DNA from: Amyelois transitella
Taxonomy: Eukaryota; Arthropoda; Insecta; Lepidoptera; Pyralidae
NCBI RefSeq assembly: GCF_032362555.1
Contig: NC_083526.1
Span: 5,910,001-5,974,000, forward strand
Reading direction: 5' to 3'
Length of the DNA: 64,000 nucleotides
Below, one piece after another: positions 51,000 through 62,992 of this stretch. How positions within the stretch are numbered: the first letter of the stretch is position 1; each line of letters starts with the position of its first letter. The notes below the pieces were generated by a model. It had not been told where the DNA came from. It ran no database searches and saw only the letters and a program-made list of their open reading frames with translations. A program made the translations under genes and the position numbers.

Positions 51000-51255
51000 A
51001 TAATAAAGAATAAAGATTTGTATGTTTGTAACGAATGGCCGATCAGTCATTTCAAGAGTATTGGCTCCGTCTACCCCACAGGGGATATATAGGCGTGACC
51101 ATGTGTGTATGTGTAACGAATAAATTCAATAACTTCTAGACTGATTTTCACGAAATTTGATACAGACATAGAATAGACCTTCAGGAATAACATAGGCTAC
51201 TTTTGATTATTGAAATTCCCGCGGGAGGGGAGCCCCACCCAAAAGCTTGTCAGAA
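51000..51255. repeat. Helitron-like repeat interrupted by an S1 3' fragment
   Basis: The outer repeat runs from ATAATAAAGAATAAAGATTTGT to CCCGCGGGAGG with GACTGATTTTCACGAAATTT (read in broken runs: AAAGAATAAAGATTTGT, AATTCCCGCGGGAGG). It is split at 51036-51113 by S1 sequence (TTGGCTCCGTCTACCCCACA). GTAACGAAT flanks the inserted piece on both sides. Confidence 0.65.
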
Positions 51256-51513
51256 AGAAAGGTATAGAGAGTAATTTAACAGTGTATCCTAGTTCATAGC
51301 GATGTTTTTATTCTTTGGTCGCTTCTTACAGCAAAGATTTCGGTACTACCTACTACTAGTCTACTTTATAAGGATCGGGTACACGAGTACAGTACAAGTA
51401 GTTTACAAGTATACGTTAGTTTATACTAGTACGTAGTACGACACCACTAAGGATATATCTAGGCCTCCAATCAAGGCGAGGTTTATCTCCTGAGTCCACC
51501 GTACGTTACTCAA

Positions 51514-51775
51514 CATACATACATACATATGGTCACGTCTTTGTCCCTTGCGGGGTAGACAGAGCCAACAGTCTTGAAAAGACTGAATGGCCACGTTCAG
51601 CTATTTGGCTTAATGATAGAATTGAGATTCGAATAGTGACAGGTTGCTAGCCCATCGCCTAAAAAAGAATCCCAAGTTTGTAAGCCCATCCCTTAGTCGC
51701 CTTTTACGACATCCATGGGAAAGAGATGGAGTGGTCCTATTCTTTTCTGTATTAGTGCCGGGAACCACACGGCAC
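51514..51775 (-). repeat. S1 copy, full length, 8-bp target duplication
   Basis: Bounded by TTACTCAA at 51506-51513 and 51776-51783. Complete head GTGCCGTGTGGTTCCCGGCA. A good reference copy of 262 bp. Confidence 0.9.
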
Positions 51776-52314
51776 TTACTCAAAATGGAGTCATACCCTT
51801 ATGTGTTGCTGTTATTTTATTTCTTCCACTTGGTGTTTATCTCGGCTACATCTTCACATTTCTGGAGAAAGATACTAGGGTGTGACTTTTTACTAGTTGT
51901 TCCTGAATTGGATAAGGCACGTAACGACTCCCATCTGAACTTGGCAACTTTTGCATGGCAACCAAACTCATAATGGATCATGGTGAAAGCTGCACTAGAT
52001 GAATGGCCTTTTCCCTTAAACGCCTTGTAAGACTTCCGTGGGTAATAAATGAAGTGGTCCTATTGCCGTATAATTCCCGGTACTTGTTGAAGTATGGGTG
52101 ACTCTATTATGCAAATATTAAGTGTAGACACAAAGGGACCACACCAAATAATGAGATCTTTCGTAATTTGTAGGATGCGCCGTAAATATGTCGGCGCCGG
52201 CGACCGGAGTGATGTATCGTCCGGTTTTTTGTATCCGACGCTGTAAGGTCTGTCGCACATTGAGAGATTATACACCGACAATTTGTTGTAGGTATAGGTA
52301 TATATTTTAACAGC

Positions 52315-52610
52315 TGTTGTTTTCATACATACAAACGTGAAATCATGCTCCTTTTCCGGAGGGGTAGGCAGAGACTACACATTTTCACTTGCTATGCGTA
52401 CGAAACGAAAGAAGTAGGTAAGTGTCGTAGCAAGTTGTTGTTTTCATATATACATACGTAAAATCACGCTACTTTTCCGGAGGGGTAGGCAGAGATTACA
52501 CATTTTCATTTGCTCCGATCCCCACATACTTCTTTCGTTTCGTTCTTAAAGCTATTCATGCAAGCTCGGCGGTTTCGGGTACACCTTTTGCCAGTACACC
52601 TTTATTTAGT
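52315..52610 (-). mobile_element. RTE tail with tandemly duplicated 3' end
   Basis: The terminal ~85 bp occurs twice in the same orientation (about 52315-52400 and 52436-52523), each with CTTTTCCGGAGGGGTAGGCA and GTTGTTTTCATA. Only the second continues into the upstream part (CAAGCTCGGCGGTTTCGGGT). Confidence 0.75.
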
Positions 52611-52856
52611 TAAGGTACGTCCGATAAGGTCTTTTAATTTTGATAATATTCATAAAAATCAAAAATACAATTATTAAATAATTACAGAAAGAACATTTAT
52701 AACAAAAATGTTTTCCAAAAAGTCATATCGGTGCAATGCGCGTGTTATGGTGACGAAACAAACAAAGCAACCATAGATAAGAAGAACTTGAAATCCCTAT
52801 GTTAGATGAGATCTCCTTTTAGATTCTTTTTTCGAAATAATCCATAAGGATAGTCA

Positions 52857-53097
52857 TGCCGTGTGGTTCCCGGCACCAATATAAAAAAGAATTGGACCAC
52901 TCCATCTCTTTTCCATGGAGGTCGTTAAAGGCGACTAAGGGATAGGCTTATAAACTTGGGATTCTTCTTTTAGGCGATGGGCTAGCAACCTGTCACTATT
53001 TGTATCTCAATTCTATCTTAAAGCTAAATAGCTGAACGAGGCATTTCAGTCTTTTCAAGACTGTTTACTTGTATATCATATGTGTAGATATGTATGT
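52857..53097 (+). repeat. S1 copy with ~9-bp target duplication
   Basis: ATAGTCATG at 52850-52858 recurs at 53098-53106. The 3' part has a small deletion. Confidence 0.82.
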
Positions 53098-53106
53098 ATA
53101 GTCATG

Positions 53107-53900
53107 AAAAAGTATATTTACCATAAATTCAGTTAATAAACCTAAAAATAAGAATTTTTTGTGTCATAATGGGAGACAAGCCTTACAGATAGCAACGTGA
53201 TAGTTCTCAGCAATAAAGTGCCAACTTAATAAAAAAAATTCACAATCTCTTTCCGAACCTTATTCTCAACCATTAAGGTGCAATATCGTTTGACAAACCT
53301 ACAGGTTACACGTAAGGGTCATTCAATATATCTATGTCATTTTCAGTGTTTGAAACACGTCAGCCTATATTAATTCTTTAACTGCCCCTTTATTTCACAC
53401 GGTGAAGTATAGTGCTTAAATTACTTGACACCCTAATTCCAGATAATGGCTCTGTCTACCGAAAGGATTATAAAGCCGTATAACGCCTTTAGTATAACAC
53501 CAAATTTTAAGATAGCACTTGGACAGTCAATTAAGGGAATGTCTAATAATTCTTTTATTCTCAATTTCATCATTATTAGCTGAGTCATAAAGCCATCACC
53601 TGAATGTGGGCTTTCAGTCTTCAAGAGACAGTTGGCTCTGTTTATCCAGTGGTGGATAAAGACGTGAAGTGTTGTTAGTTTGCCGCCAAAAAAGATAGCA
53701 CAATGACAGGTGTAAATTGTTATAAATATGAGAAATCTCTAACTAATGTCTGGCAATTATAATAAACAGGTTAGGTGCTCAATAAAATGGTTGTGTCTGT
53801 CATTTTAACGACCGTAACATATTGCGGAGCGGACGGAGTAACTAATGACGTATTTAATTGGCGAAGTTTAGGAGAAAGGATGAAACATGTAGACAATAAT
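53107..53900. other. Gene-free interval
   Basis: Holds a decayed S1 3' fragment near 53590-53680. Nothing else recognised. Confidence 0.4.
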
Positions 53901-53910
53901 GTCAAATAAA

Positions 53911-54264
53911 AATATTTTGTCTGTACATTTAGTATTTTTGATTGAAATGGACGAGAGGAAGACACTTAGAATGAATAATAGAAAGCAAATATATATTTTT
54001 TTTGATTTTATTGTCTGTCTGTCTGTCTGTGTGTATGTATGATCACTCTTATCTTCGATAATACTGAACCGATATACTTAAAACTTTCACCAATTGCTTT
54101 GTTTTAACTCAAAAAAACATTTAAAGCTTGTTTCATCAAAACCGGTTCCTAAAAAAAAAAAATTTATCGTCATTTAAATGAACTCAAGGCATGAGTTTGC
54201 CTGCAAATAAGTTTACGCGGAAAAATTCGATATTTACGCGGACGAAGTCGCGGGCAACAGCTAG
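53911..54264 (+). mobile_element. HLE-type repeat, ~354 bp, flanked by an 11-bp direct repeat
   Basis: Same family as 5011-5370. TGTCAAATAAA stands before it (53900-53910) and after the CTAG end (54265-54275). A target duplication is not expected for a Helitron, so the class is uncertain. Confidence 0.65.
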
Positions 54265-54289
54265 TGTCAAATAAATGAATGCACAATTT

Positions 54290-54600
54290 GAGCGTCGGTT
54301 GTCGAATCGGTAAGTGACCGGTTAAAATGTGAGATACGCAAAAAGGCGCAGGTTCCAATCCCAGCTAAGTCATGTAGGTACATATGACTATTTTCGAAGT
54401 TACGCACATTAGTTTCAACACTAACTTATGCTCTTACGGTGAGGGAAAAATCACGGGGAAACCAGCCCATTCAGGCAACTGGATGTGTAACCATGATCGA
54501 TCGGTTAAGGTTCCCCTGCAAAGGTTGCGGAGGTCAGATGGGAGTCGTTTCTGACTGACTCACCCACTCCAGGATCCATGTGATCTTGTATTATCCTGTA
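54290..54600 (+). repeat. S3 SINE
   Basis: tRNA-like head (GTCGAATCGGTAAG, GGTTCCAATCC), ACTATTTTCGAAGTTACGCA, CATTCAGGCAACTGGATGTG, and a 3' part with TTGCGGAGGTCAGATGGGAG and CTCCAGGATCCATGTGATC. Longest S3 copy in the window. Confidence 0.75.
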
Positions 54601-54766
54601 TTGTATTATTGCGTTGTTATTATTGTACTTATATCTATGGAAACTGAACACATAGAAGGCCTAAGACTGAGTGAATTATTATTACTTCATACTTGCATTG
54701 CTTTTAATAAAATAGACACATATGTATAATGTAAAAGTGTCAACTAATTCAGAGGGAAAAATGTTA

Positions 54767-55020
54767 TACATACATACATAAAATCACGTCTACATCCCTT
54801 GCGGGGTAGACAGAGACAGTCTTGAAAAGACTGATAGGCCATGTTCAACTAGGCAGAATTGAGATTCAAATAGTGACAGGTTGCTAGTCCATCGCCTAAA
54901 AGAAGAATCCCAATTTAACACGGCTATCCCTTAGTCGCCTTTTACGACATCCATGGGAAAGAGATGGAGTGGTCCTATTCTTTTTTGTTCTATTGGTGTC
55001 GAGAACCACACGGCACGGCA
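54767..55020 (-). repeat. S1 copy
   Basis: Minus strand, near full-length, with the head's CGGCA repeated three times at its end. Confidence 0.8.
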
Positions 55021-55044
55021 CGGCAAAAAGTTTATAGATACATA

Positions 55045-55986
55045 CAGAGCCGGATTAACCCTGTCATGGGCCTGTAGGCACTACCATTTTCGGGCCCCTT
55101 TTCTTTACCTATTCTGACTGATAATCATGTGATGTATTTTTTTTGCCTTCTACTAGGGTTGCCAACATTTTAGTGTCAAAATATAGTATTTTTTAAGAAA
55201 AGCTTTTAAAAATATAGTACCTTGCACATAAATATAGTATTTTAGTAGGGAACAATAAAAAATTACCTAAGTTACATTTTACTAATTTATTTTTTATTTT
55301 TTACTGGCCAAAAACTATATTTTTTTTGCACTTTTTAACAATTTTTTCTCTCCAATAAAACTGGCAGAAGGTTTATCGCAGTAAATTTTTAAATAACTAT
55401 AAATCAGAAGCTCATTTTTAGTAGGTATAAAAGATATATGTGCTCTGTTTCTTTCTTCACACCATTTAGAATTCATAATCCTTTCTATGAATGCCGAAAT
55501 AGCGGGAACACTTTTGTTTTAAATACTTTTGGTTTTGTGTATGTGAAAATCGTAAGTCTTCAAATACGGAGAACACATAAACTTTTTAAAATTTACCTTG
55601 CAATCGCAGAACTCATATCACATATTGTAATTAAAGATACGTAGGTTATAGGTATTTTGAAAGTTTCGGAACTATTACACTACAAATTATTACCACGCTA
55701 CGGAAGCTTACAGAACGCACCCAACAAATCGGGGATTCCCCCAACGTACATGAAGTCCAGTTAGTTGCGATTCGAAGGATTATATTAGTTCTTATATTAG
55801 ATACTAGATGGTTCTGTATGTATAAAGTGTTACAGGTGTTGAAAAAGAAAGAAAAGTTTTGTTAATTATCATTTTCGTTCAATTCAAAAAAAAATATTTT
55901 CGGAATGCAGTGCAGTGGGCGAGGCCCCTGTCGATGCTGGGCCCCTAGGCAGTTGCCTACTCTGCCTTAAGGTTAATCCGGCTCTG
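55045..55986. mobile_element. 942-bp non-autonomous hAT element with 8-bp TSD
   Basis: 16-bp termini CAGAGCCGGATTAACC in inverted orientation. GATACATA outside both (55037-55044 and 55987-55994). Subterminal GGGCCTGTAGGCACTACC and GGGCCCCTAGGCAGTTGCC resemble each other. No transposase frame. Confidence 0.92.
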
Positions 55987-56320
55987 GATACATATATTAA
56001 TATTTACGAAATACTTCGACAAATAAATCCCATAGAAGGTCCAAGGTTGAGTAAATAAGGGAGCGAATGTATAAAATACAGGATTTCTTCATATTTGCGT
56101 CGGCCCTTTTGATATTTATTTGGTTAGTTGGGTTATGTTTGCCCAACCCTGGCCCGGTTGATACTGGGGACATCCGTCAACCTGTCACCGGGTTAATATT
56201 AGTCCCTTTTAGCCAAGATTTTTTGCGTCATACCTACTTGATTGATTTTGCATAGGTAGGTACTTCACTCATACGTATATAACACATTTGAGGGACTGCG
56301 TCATATGTAGGCGAGATAAA

Positions 56321-56558
56321 TACATACATATAATCACGTCTATATCCCTTGCGGGGTAGACAGAGCCAAAAATCTTGAATTGATAGACCGCGTTCAGCTG
56401 TTTGGCTTAATGATAGAATTGGGATTCAAATAGTGACAAGTTGTTAGCTCATCGCCCAAAAGAAGAATCCCAAGTTAATAAGCCTATCCTTTAGTCGCCG
56501 TTAACGACATTTATGGGAACGAGATGGAGTGGTACTAAAATTTTTATTGGTGCCGGGA
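56321..56558 (-). repeat. S1 copy, 5'-truncated
   Basis: From tail ATACATATAATCACGTC to TTTTTATTGGTGCCGGGA; the last part of the head is missing. Confidence 0.78.
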
Positions 56559-56904
56559 TTATAAGAAAGTTAAATGGTGCGGTTTTTCACTTACATCATA
56601 ATGACTTGACTTTACATACATATAGCGAGTGTTTGCTTAAAATTTTAATGTATTGGTTCACAATTTTCTTGATAACGTACACTTTTATAAATTGTAAAAA
56701 GGTCAGATTATGTTCCTGACCTTTCCGAAACCCTTGGTAAAACAAACAACAACTTCTGAACCATACAAACAGATCTCATATCATATAGAAACATCGTCAA
56801 ATCAAGCGGAATGACCCCCGTTTCTGAAATGTAATCAATGAAATATCGTTCGCGACGTCACACCGAGAAAGAAAATTCGTATTGTTACGTTGTTATTAAA
56901 TAAA

Positions 56905-57144
56905 TAATAATAAATATATACGGGACAAATTACATTGATTGAGTCAGCCTCGAAGTAAGTTCGAGACTTGTGTTACGGGATACTAACTCAACGATACTAT
57001 ATTTTATAATAAATACTTATATAGATAAACATCTAAGACCCACGTCTATCAGAAAAAGTTCTTTTCTCATCATGCCCTGGCCGGGATTCGAACCCGGGAC
57101 CTCCGGTGTCATAGACAAGCGCACTACCGCTGCGCCACAGAGGT
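56905..57144 (-). repeat. S2 SINE, full length
   Basis: Minus strand. Head with GGCGCAGCGGTAGTGCG and GGTTCGAATCC, body and the TGTAATTTGTCCCGTATATA tail followed by a TTTATTATTATTTA run. Confidence 0.85.
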
Positions 57145-57819
57145 TACCGTTATATTTGTTGCGGGAAGCGCATCTGTTTGTGGCAGCGTACATACAAAAC
57201 GAACAAACCTATACATATAAATTGACAGCTACGTCTTTATTCCTTACGGGGTAGACAGAGACAATAGTAACAAGCCTAGGAGGCCACGTTTATGGTTGTT
57301 GGGAAAAAGATGCAGTGAAAAGTTGCCAAATTACCCCTGAAAAAAAGACTTTTCTTTATTTGTATTGGGTTCGGTATTAAATCTTATAGGATCTTATAGA
57401 TAAATATATTTATTAAGTTTGACCCCACATAAAGTTCTCGGTTAGACCCTATGGTTGACTGGTAGATAAAGCTCCTAGCATTAAGCCGATCGATTCGATC
57501 ATAATCATTTGTAATAAAGTATTTATTCTAAAAAAAAAAAGATCATAATCCACTTAAATACTTGTCATACCTATTCTACGAAGACCATTGACCTGCTTTG
57601 AAGCGGAATAGTTAGATTAATTAATCATAATCAAACTACATGTTCCGCCAACAGGCGTGCGTAAAAATAATAAATCGTAAAGCCCTTTCTATTATTAGTA
57701 AGTGCGCGTCTGAGATGAAAAAGAAGTAGATATGTCAAGTGGTATTTCTTTGTTTAAATGCTTGACAGTTTTTTTATTTACGAACATAAAATCCCGCCTT
57801 TTTCCTCGCCTCGTCGCCT

Positions 57820-57975
57820 TCGCCTCATCTATATCCCCTGCAGGGTAGACAGAGTTAACAGTCATGAAAAACCGAAAGGCCACGTTCAGCTGCATGGCTT
57901 TATAATGGAATTGAGATACTAATAGTGACAGGTTGCTAGCCCATCGCCTACAAGGAAAAATCACAAGTTTATTAG
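57820..57975 (-). repeat. S1 copy, 5'-truncated
   Basis: Covers the tail-proximal 60 percent (ATCCCCTGCAGGGTAGACAG to TAGGCGATGGGCTAGCAACC equivalent). Confidence 0.75.
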
Positions 57976-58268
57976 ACAATCCTATTTAAAAAAATTTAAA
58001 GAAACATAATGCCGTATCTTCCATTTAGTTTTCATCTATGATTGTAGTAATACTAGTTTCTTGGAATCTGTCTTTGAAGATGGCTAGACCGCGTGTGGGA
58101 CATTTTGATTCATGTTCTTAGCAAATTATGTAGTTGTGTAGGGTTGACCAATTTATCCAAATATTAACCCGTTTTTCCTCGTATAATGTGAAACTACGCT
58201 TTTTCCTGTTTTTGTGCGATTTCGAAAATTACATTCTAATTTAAATCAACATAGAACTTAAATCTTGA

Positions 58269-58400
58269 CGGCCTGAGTGGCGCAGCGGTAGAGCGCTTGT
58301 CTGTGACACCGGAGGTCCCGGGTTCAACTCCCGGCAATTGCATTGCAACGTAACATGGAAATTATGAGAAAAAAGTTTTATTGTTGAGTTAATATATATT
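58269..58400 (+). repeat. S2-related SINE with a variant head
   Basis: GGCCTGAGTGGCGCAGCGGT, AGAGCGCTTGTCTGTGACAC and GGTTCAACTCCCGG make the most tRNA-like head in the window, but the body differs from S2 and is short. Confidence 0.65.
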
Positions 58401-58402
58401 CA

Positions 58403-58669
58403 CTAGCTGTGCCCGCGACTACGTACGAGTGGAACAGTTATTTTGGGCATCATTGAAGCCCTCAAGGATGATTAATTTTCCCCGTTTTTTCACATTTTCC
58501 ATTATTTCTTTGCCCCTTATAATTGCAGCGTGATGTTATATAGTCTTAAGCCTTCCTCGATAAATGATCTATTCAACGCAAACAGAACTTAAATTCGAAC
58601 CAGTACTTCATGAGATTAGCGCGTTCAAACAAACAAACAAACTGTTCAGCTTTATAATATTAGTATAGA
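58403..58669 (-). mobile_element. HLE, 267 bp
   Basis: On the minus strand it starts TCTATACTAATATTATAAAG after A and ends GTCGCGGGCACAG + CTAG before T. Lies directly after the S2-related SINE. Confidence 0.65.
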
Positions 58670-59599
58670 TATATACAGTGGCAAAATTAGTTATTCTGTA
58701 ATCACAATAGTCACATAGAAATAGTGGATGCAAGTGACATTCTTCAACAGGTGAGTCTTCGAGTTCTAACAGATCATACTGCCAGTAATGTGTCTAAAGT
58801 CATTTATATCGAGGTGTTATGTAAAGAACAAACAAGAACATTTTCACCCCTGCCAAATGTCAGGAGAAATAAACATACATATATACATGTCTTTATCCCA
58901 TACGGGGTAGACAGAGCCAACAGTCTCGCAAAGGGTGAAAGAAACTAAAAGAGAAATAATTCTTTTTTGGTTCAGTACCTAAAAAAAAACGGGACCCTAT
59001 AACAACAAATATTGAAAATTAAAATATAAAGGGCCACGTACTATAAATGTGCTTTGTTTTTTGCTCAATTTTAATAACGCTAACATGTAGACGCTTAAAT
59101 TATTTTAACGTCATTTCTAAACATAAACCGTCAATGGCACAGAAGCGGCGCAAATCAAAAGGCTTGCCAAGATGTCCCGTAATTTAACCACTGAGTTATG
59201 TATGATGCAATTTCAGACTTATTGATTTTGACTAATGTTGAACTTTTGTTAACAGACAGGCAGACACGCTTGTTGCACGTTGCGTTTGAGATGCGCTGGC
59301 GCAAGTAGTTGAATGGCTTTGTAGAGTGATTAATGTTTGCGAGTATACATAGGTACATACATATGATCGCGTCTATATCCCTTGCGGGGTAGACAACACT
59401 CCGGGGAAGACGTGTGATTTTATATATGTGTTACATATTACAGAATGCAGAAATAAATGTCCTCGTGATGATTCAGAACTTGCAATACTTGGAAGCCGGG
59501 TCATTCGGTAACTTCTTGAAACAATGAATGAATGTATTGTTGGCATTGGATTTTTTTTAAAGTAACTATTTATTTTGAGAATATGTGTAAATTTATACA

Positions 59600-59885
59600 G
59601 CGCTGTGTGGTACAAAGCACCAATACAAAAATAGGACCATTCCCATCGCTTTCCCATGGATATCGCAAAAGGCGACTAAGGGATAGGCTTATATACTTGG
59701 CTGTTGCTTCAGCTGTTTGGTTTAATGATAGAATTGAGATTCGAATTATATTAATTATAGAAATTAGGAATCACAAGTAAACAAGCCTATCCCTTAGTCA
59801 CTTTTTACGACATCTATGGGAGAGAAGAAAGAGATGGAGTGGTGCTATTTTATTTTTCTAATGGTGCCGGGAACCACACGGCACA
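59600..59885. repeat. Two S1 fragments in opposite orientations
   Basis: 59600-59700 is a plus-strand 5' half and 59762-59885 a minus-strand 5' half, joined through a short S1 3' piece. Together they form an imperfect palindrome of about 280 bp. Confidence 0.7.
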
Positions 59886-60312
59886 ATCAATTGAAGGTCG
59901 CCTATTAGTATTTTCGTAACTATTGGCTTTGTCTACACTGTTAGGACTAAAGCTGTGTTATATATGTACATTTGACCAGCTCATTACTCATCCACTATCT
60001 ATCTTTAAGAGTACCTATAATAGTAATTATTTTTAATAACTTTTTCCCTATCAATAGCACCGTGGGAATATAGCGTTTCCTGAAATTCAGATAATGCTGT
60101 AGGTCAGAGCATAAATGGGGTATAAATAAAATGATCTGAGTCATTGTCATTGGGCATGAATCATGGCATTGAGTTTTAACCGGCTGCGGCGAAGAAATGA
60201 AGGGTAATGAGTGTAGTTTTTCTTCCTCCTGGCTTTAGTCCCGGTTGCATTCTTTTGAGACTGTTGGTTCTATTTAGCCGTAAGGGATAAAGAAGTGATT
60301 ATCTGTTTTTGA

Positions 60313-60585
60313 ATACACACATACGAGCAGTCACGTCTATATCCCTTGCGGTGTAGATAGAGCCAACAGTCTTGTAAACACTGTTAGGCCAGGGTCAGCT
60401 GTTTGGTTTAATGAAAGAATTGGGATTCAAATAGTGACACATGTGGATAGTACCTAACAGGTAGCTAGCCCATCGCCTTAAATAAGAATCTCAAGTTAAG
60501 CCTATCCCTTGATCGTCTTTTACGACATCCAGGGAGGAAAAAATGTGGTTCTTTTCTATCGGTGCCGAGATCGGCACTTAATTTT
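60313..60585 (-). repeat. S1 copy
   Basis: Minus strand, complete outline with a ~15-bp insertion near 60440 and a changed head. Confidence 0.75.
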
Positions 60586-61104
60586 TGCTTTGTATAAGAA
60601 AACGCTTTTTTTTATTCTTTTGAGAACACAGAGCGAGAGAGAAGTATTATTTGAGAATATCCTATATACAATATTTTATTACTTTTAAGAATTAATTAGG
60701 TAGATTTACTTTACTAGAGTTTTACTACGATTTTTTTACTAGAGAGTCCTAACAATGTATCATTGTACAGTTTGTTGTAAAAGAAATAAACGAATTATTT
60801 ATTTATTAGATTTATTATTAGTATAGTTTAGAAATTGTAATAGAACACATTTTGTCTACTTTATTCGGAAGTCCGTTGAAATATCTCCGGAGGCCTATCT
60901 TTGTCCAAACAACGTCACGACGTAAATTTTAGCATTTTTGTGACAGCGGCGGTCAAAAAAGAATTTAATTATAACGGCTAATGGTTTATCGCTTTGACAC
61001 TGTCAGATCTTACCAAAGAAGGACTTACAATATTTATAGCAGAGTTTGGCGCGTAGGTCTTGGAATTACAACTACTCCATCTTCTCTTTCTTTCCTCAGA
61101 TTTT

Positions 61105-61252
61105 AAAAGTCTGTAGTGTGAGGTTGCTATCCTATTGCCCTAAAGAAGAATAGTTTATAAACCTATCCCTTAGTCGCCTTTAACTACAACTATTTCGAAG
61201 TAGGTGGAGTGGTCCTATTCTTTTTTTATTGGTGTCGGGAACCACGCGGCAT
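61105..61252 (-). repeat. S1 5' half
   Basis: Minus strand, from the GAGGTTGCTATCCTATTGCC block to a head reading GCCGCGTGGTTCCCGACACC. Confidence 0.72.
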
Positions 61253-61591
61253 GCTTACTTAAGGTGTGGTAAATAAAAGAAATCCCAACTCTATTTGCCT
61301 CTCCCTTAATTGACTATTACGATTTACACTGTAAGAGAGGTAGCATCAAAGCTTTTCAGGCTTATCAAAACAAAATTCAAAACCAGCTAATAGCAAAAAC
61401 AGTGTCTAATTAAATTTAGCAAAACAAATTATAATTGGCACAGAATATAAACAGGCTGGCCGTAAATTAGGCGGGAAAACATACAATTTGATAATTCCTT
61501 CTGTTTTATGTCTCACAATTTATCGTTTGTTTATTGCTTGCGATGCGACGTTTTATGATTTATTTTTATATATAAAACATATACTAGTTTT

Positions 61592-61823
61592 GTGTGTGGT
61601 TCCCGGCACCAATACAAAAAAAGAATAGGACCACTCCATCTCTTTCCCATGGATGTCGTAAAAGGCGACTAAGGGATAGGCTTGCAAACTTGGGATTCTT
61701 TTTCAGGCGATGGGCTAGCAACCTGTCACTATTGGAAAGCTGAACGTGGCCATTCAGTCTTTTCAAGACTGTTGGCTCTGTCTACCCCGCAAGGGATATA
61801 GACGTGACCATATGTATGTAATG
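61592..61823 (+). repeat. S1 copy
   Basis: Starts GTGTGTGGTTCCCGGCACC. About 25 bp before the GCTGAACGTGGCC block is deleted. Ends GACCATATGTATGTA. Confidence 0.82.
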
Positions 61824-61852
61824 GTTATAGTCCCGATTGTATCCTCACTAGT

Positions 61853-62060
61853 CCGGAGAGGAGCCCGGGGTATGCTTTTGACCGTGCATCCTAGATTGGG
61901 TGAGTCAGGTTTTTACACGAAGCTACTCTCATCTGACCTCCGCAACCTTTGCAGGTAAACCTAACTTGTATTGGATCGATCATGGTTGCACATCCAGTTG
62001 TAAGTGCGCCGGTTTCCTGACAACGTTTTCCCTCACCGCAAGAACATATTAGTATTCAAA
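61853..62060 (-). repeat. S3 SINE, 3' part, host of a nested S1
   Basis: Minus-strand S3 from GATTGGGTGAGTCAGG to CTTGCGGTGAGGGAAAACG and further. The remaining S3 sequence resumes after the S1 at 62346 with ATAGTCATTGCTACATGG and GAGG. Confidence 0.7.
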
Positions 62061-62073
62061 CTAATGTATACAT

Positions 62074-62332
62074 GTGCCGTGTGGTTCCCGGCACTTGTAC
62101 AAAAAAGAATAGGACCACTCCATCTCTTTCCTATGGATGTCGTAAAAGGCGACTAAGGGATAGGCTTCCAAACTTGGGATTCTGTTTTTAGGCGATGGGC
62201 TAGCAACCTGTCACTATTTGAATCTCAATTCTATCATAAAACCAAATAGCTGAGCGTGGCCTATCAGTCTTCTCAAGACTGTTGGCTCTGTCTACCCCAC
62301 AAGGGATATAGACGTGACCATATGTATGTATG
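62074..62332 (+). repeat. S1 copy nested in S3, exact 13-bp target duplication
   Basis: CTAATGTATACAT at 62061-62073 and 62333-62345 bounds the 259-bp element exactly. It fixes both ends of S1: GTGCCGTGTGG at the 5' side and ATGTATGTATG at the 3' side. Confidence 0.95.
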
Positions 62333-62576
62333 CTAATGTATACATATAACCTCTAAAATAGTCATTGCTACATGGCCGAGGTAAAAAGCTTGTAAATTTA
62401 TTACGCTAAAAATTACTCTTGTGTAAGGAATTGAGAAACTAATGCGATATTTTGACATGATTGGACAGTTATATCAATTTCAATGAACTTCTGTCCACCC
62501 TTCTCATCCCGGATCAGTTGGCACAGTTCCGAGAGATGCCTTAAAGTATAAAATAAAGTAAGTGCAGATCTTAAGA

Positions 62577-62765
62577 TCACTACATAGTATAAAACAAAGT
62601 CGCTATTTTAGTCTGTTTGTCTGTATGCTTAAATCTTTAAAATTACGCAACGGAATTTTATGCGGTTTTTTGTAACAGGTACATAGAGTGATTCAAGAGG
62701 AAGGTTTTTATGTATAATAACATTTATAATTTTGCACCCGTGCGAAGCCGGGGCGAGTCGCTAGT
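62577..62765 (+). mobile_element. R5 repeat with GAAGCCGGGGCGAGTCGCTAG end
   Basis: Starts TCACTACATAGTATAAAAC, contains AAATTACGCAACGGAATTTT and ends CGGGGCGAGTCG + CTAG before T, a Helitron-like end. Flanked by near-identical AAGTGCAGATCTTAAGAT (about 62560 and 62785), so part of the surroundings is duplicated. Confidence 0.6.
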
Positions 62766-62834
62766 GAAGCATAAAATAAAGTAAGTGCAGATCTTAAGAT
62801 TCGGAATAATATAAGAACTTGATCAAATCACTAA

Positions 62835-62992
62835 TGTCCTGGCGAGAGGTACCCTAAACCGCCGAGTTGGCATGCACATGAGTTGTGAAGGAATTGTGTA
62901 TGAAAGTAGGATGCAGGGATCGTGGTCAGTAGAAGGGTGCAGTCTCTGCCTACCCTCCGGGATAGAGGCGTGATTTCATGTATGTATCCTTC
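62835..62992 (+). mobile_element. RTE tail, diverged
   Basis: TAAACCGCCGAGTTGGCATG, GATGCAGGGATCGTGG and GATAGAGGCGTGATTTCATG; ATGTATGT end. Confidence 0.72.

Noticed and set aside
52060..52326. 88-codon minus-strand frame
   Set aside because: No family features, overlaps repeat sequence, no splice context.
55045..55986. Protein-coding capacity in the 942-bp hAT element
   Set aside because: Only short frames with no transposase motifs are visible.
56067..56255. Short hydrophobic frame
   Set aside because: Sixty-two codons in repeat-rich DNA with no supporting signals.
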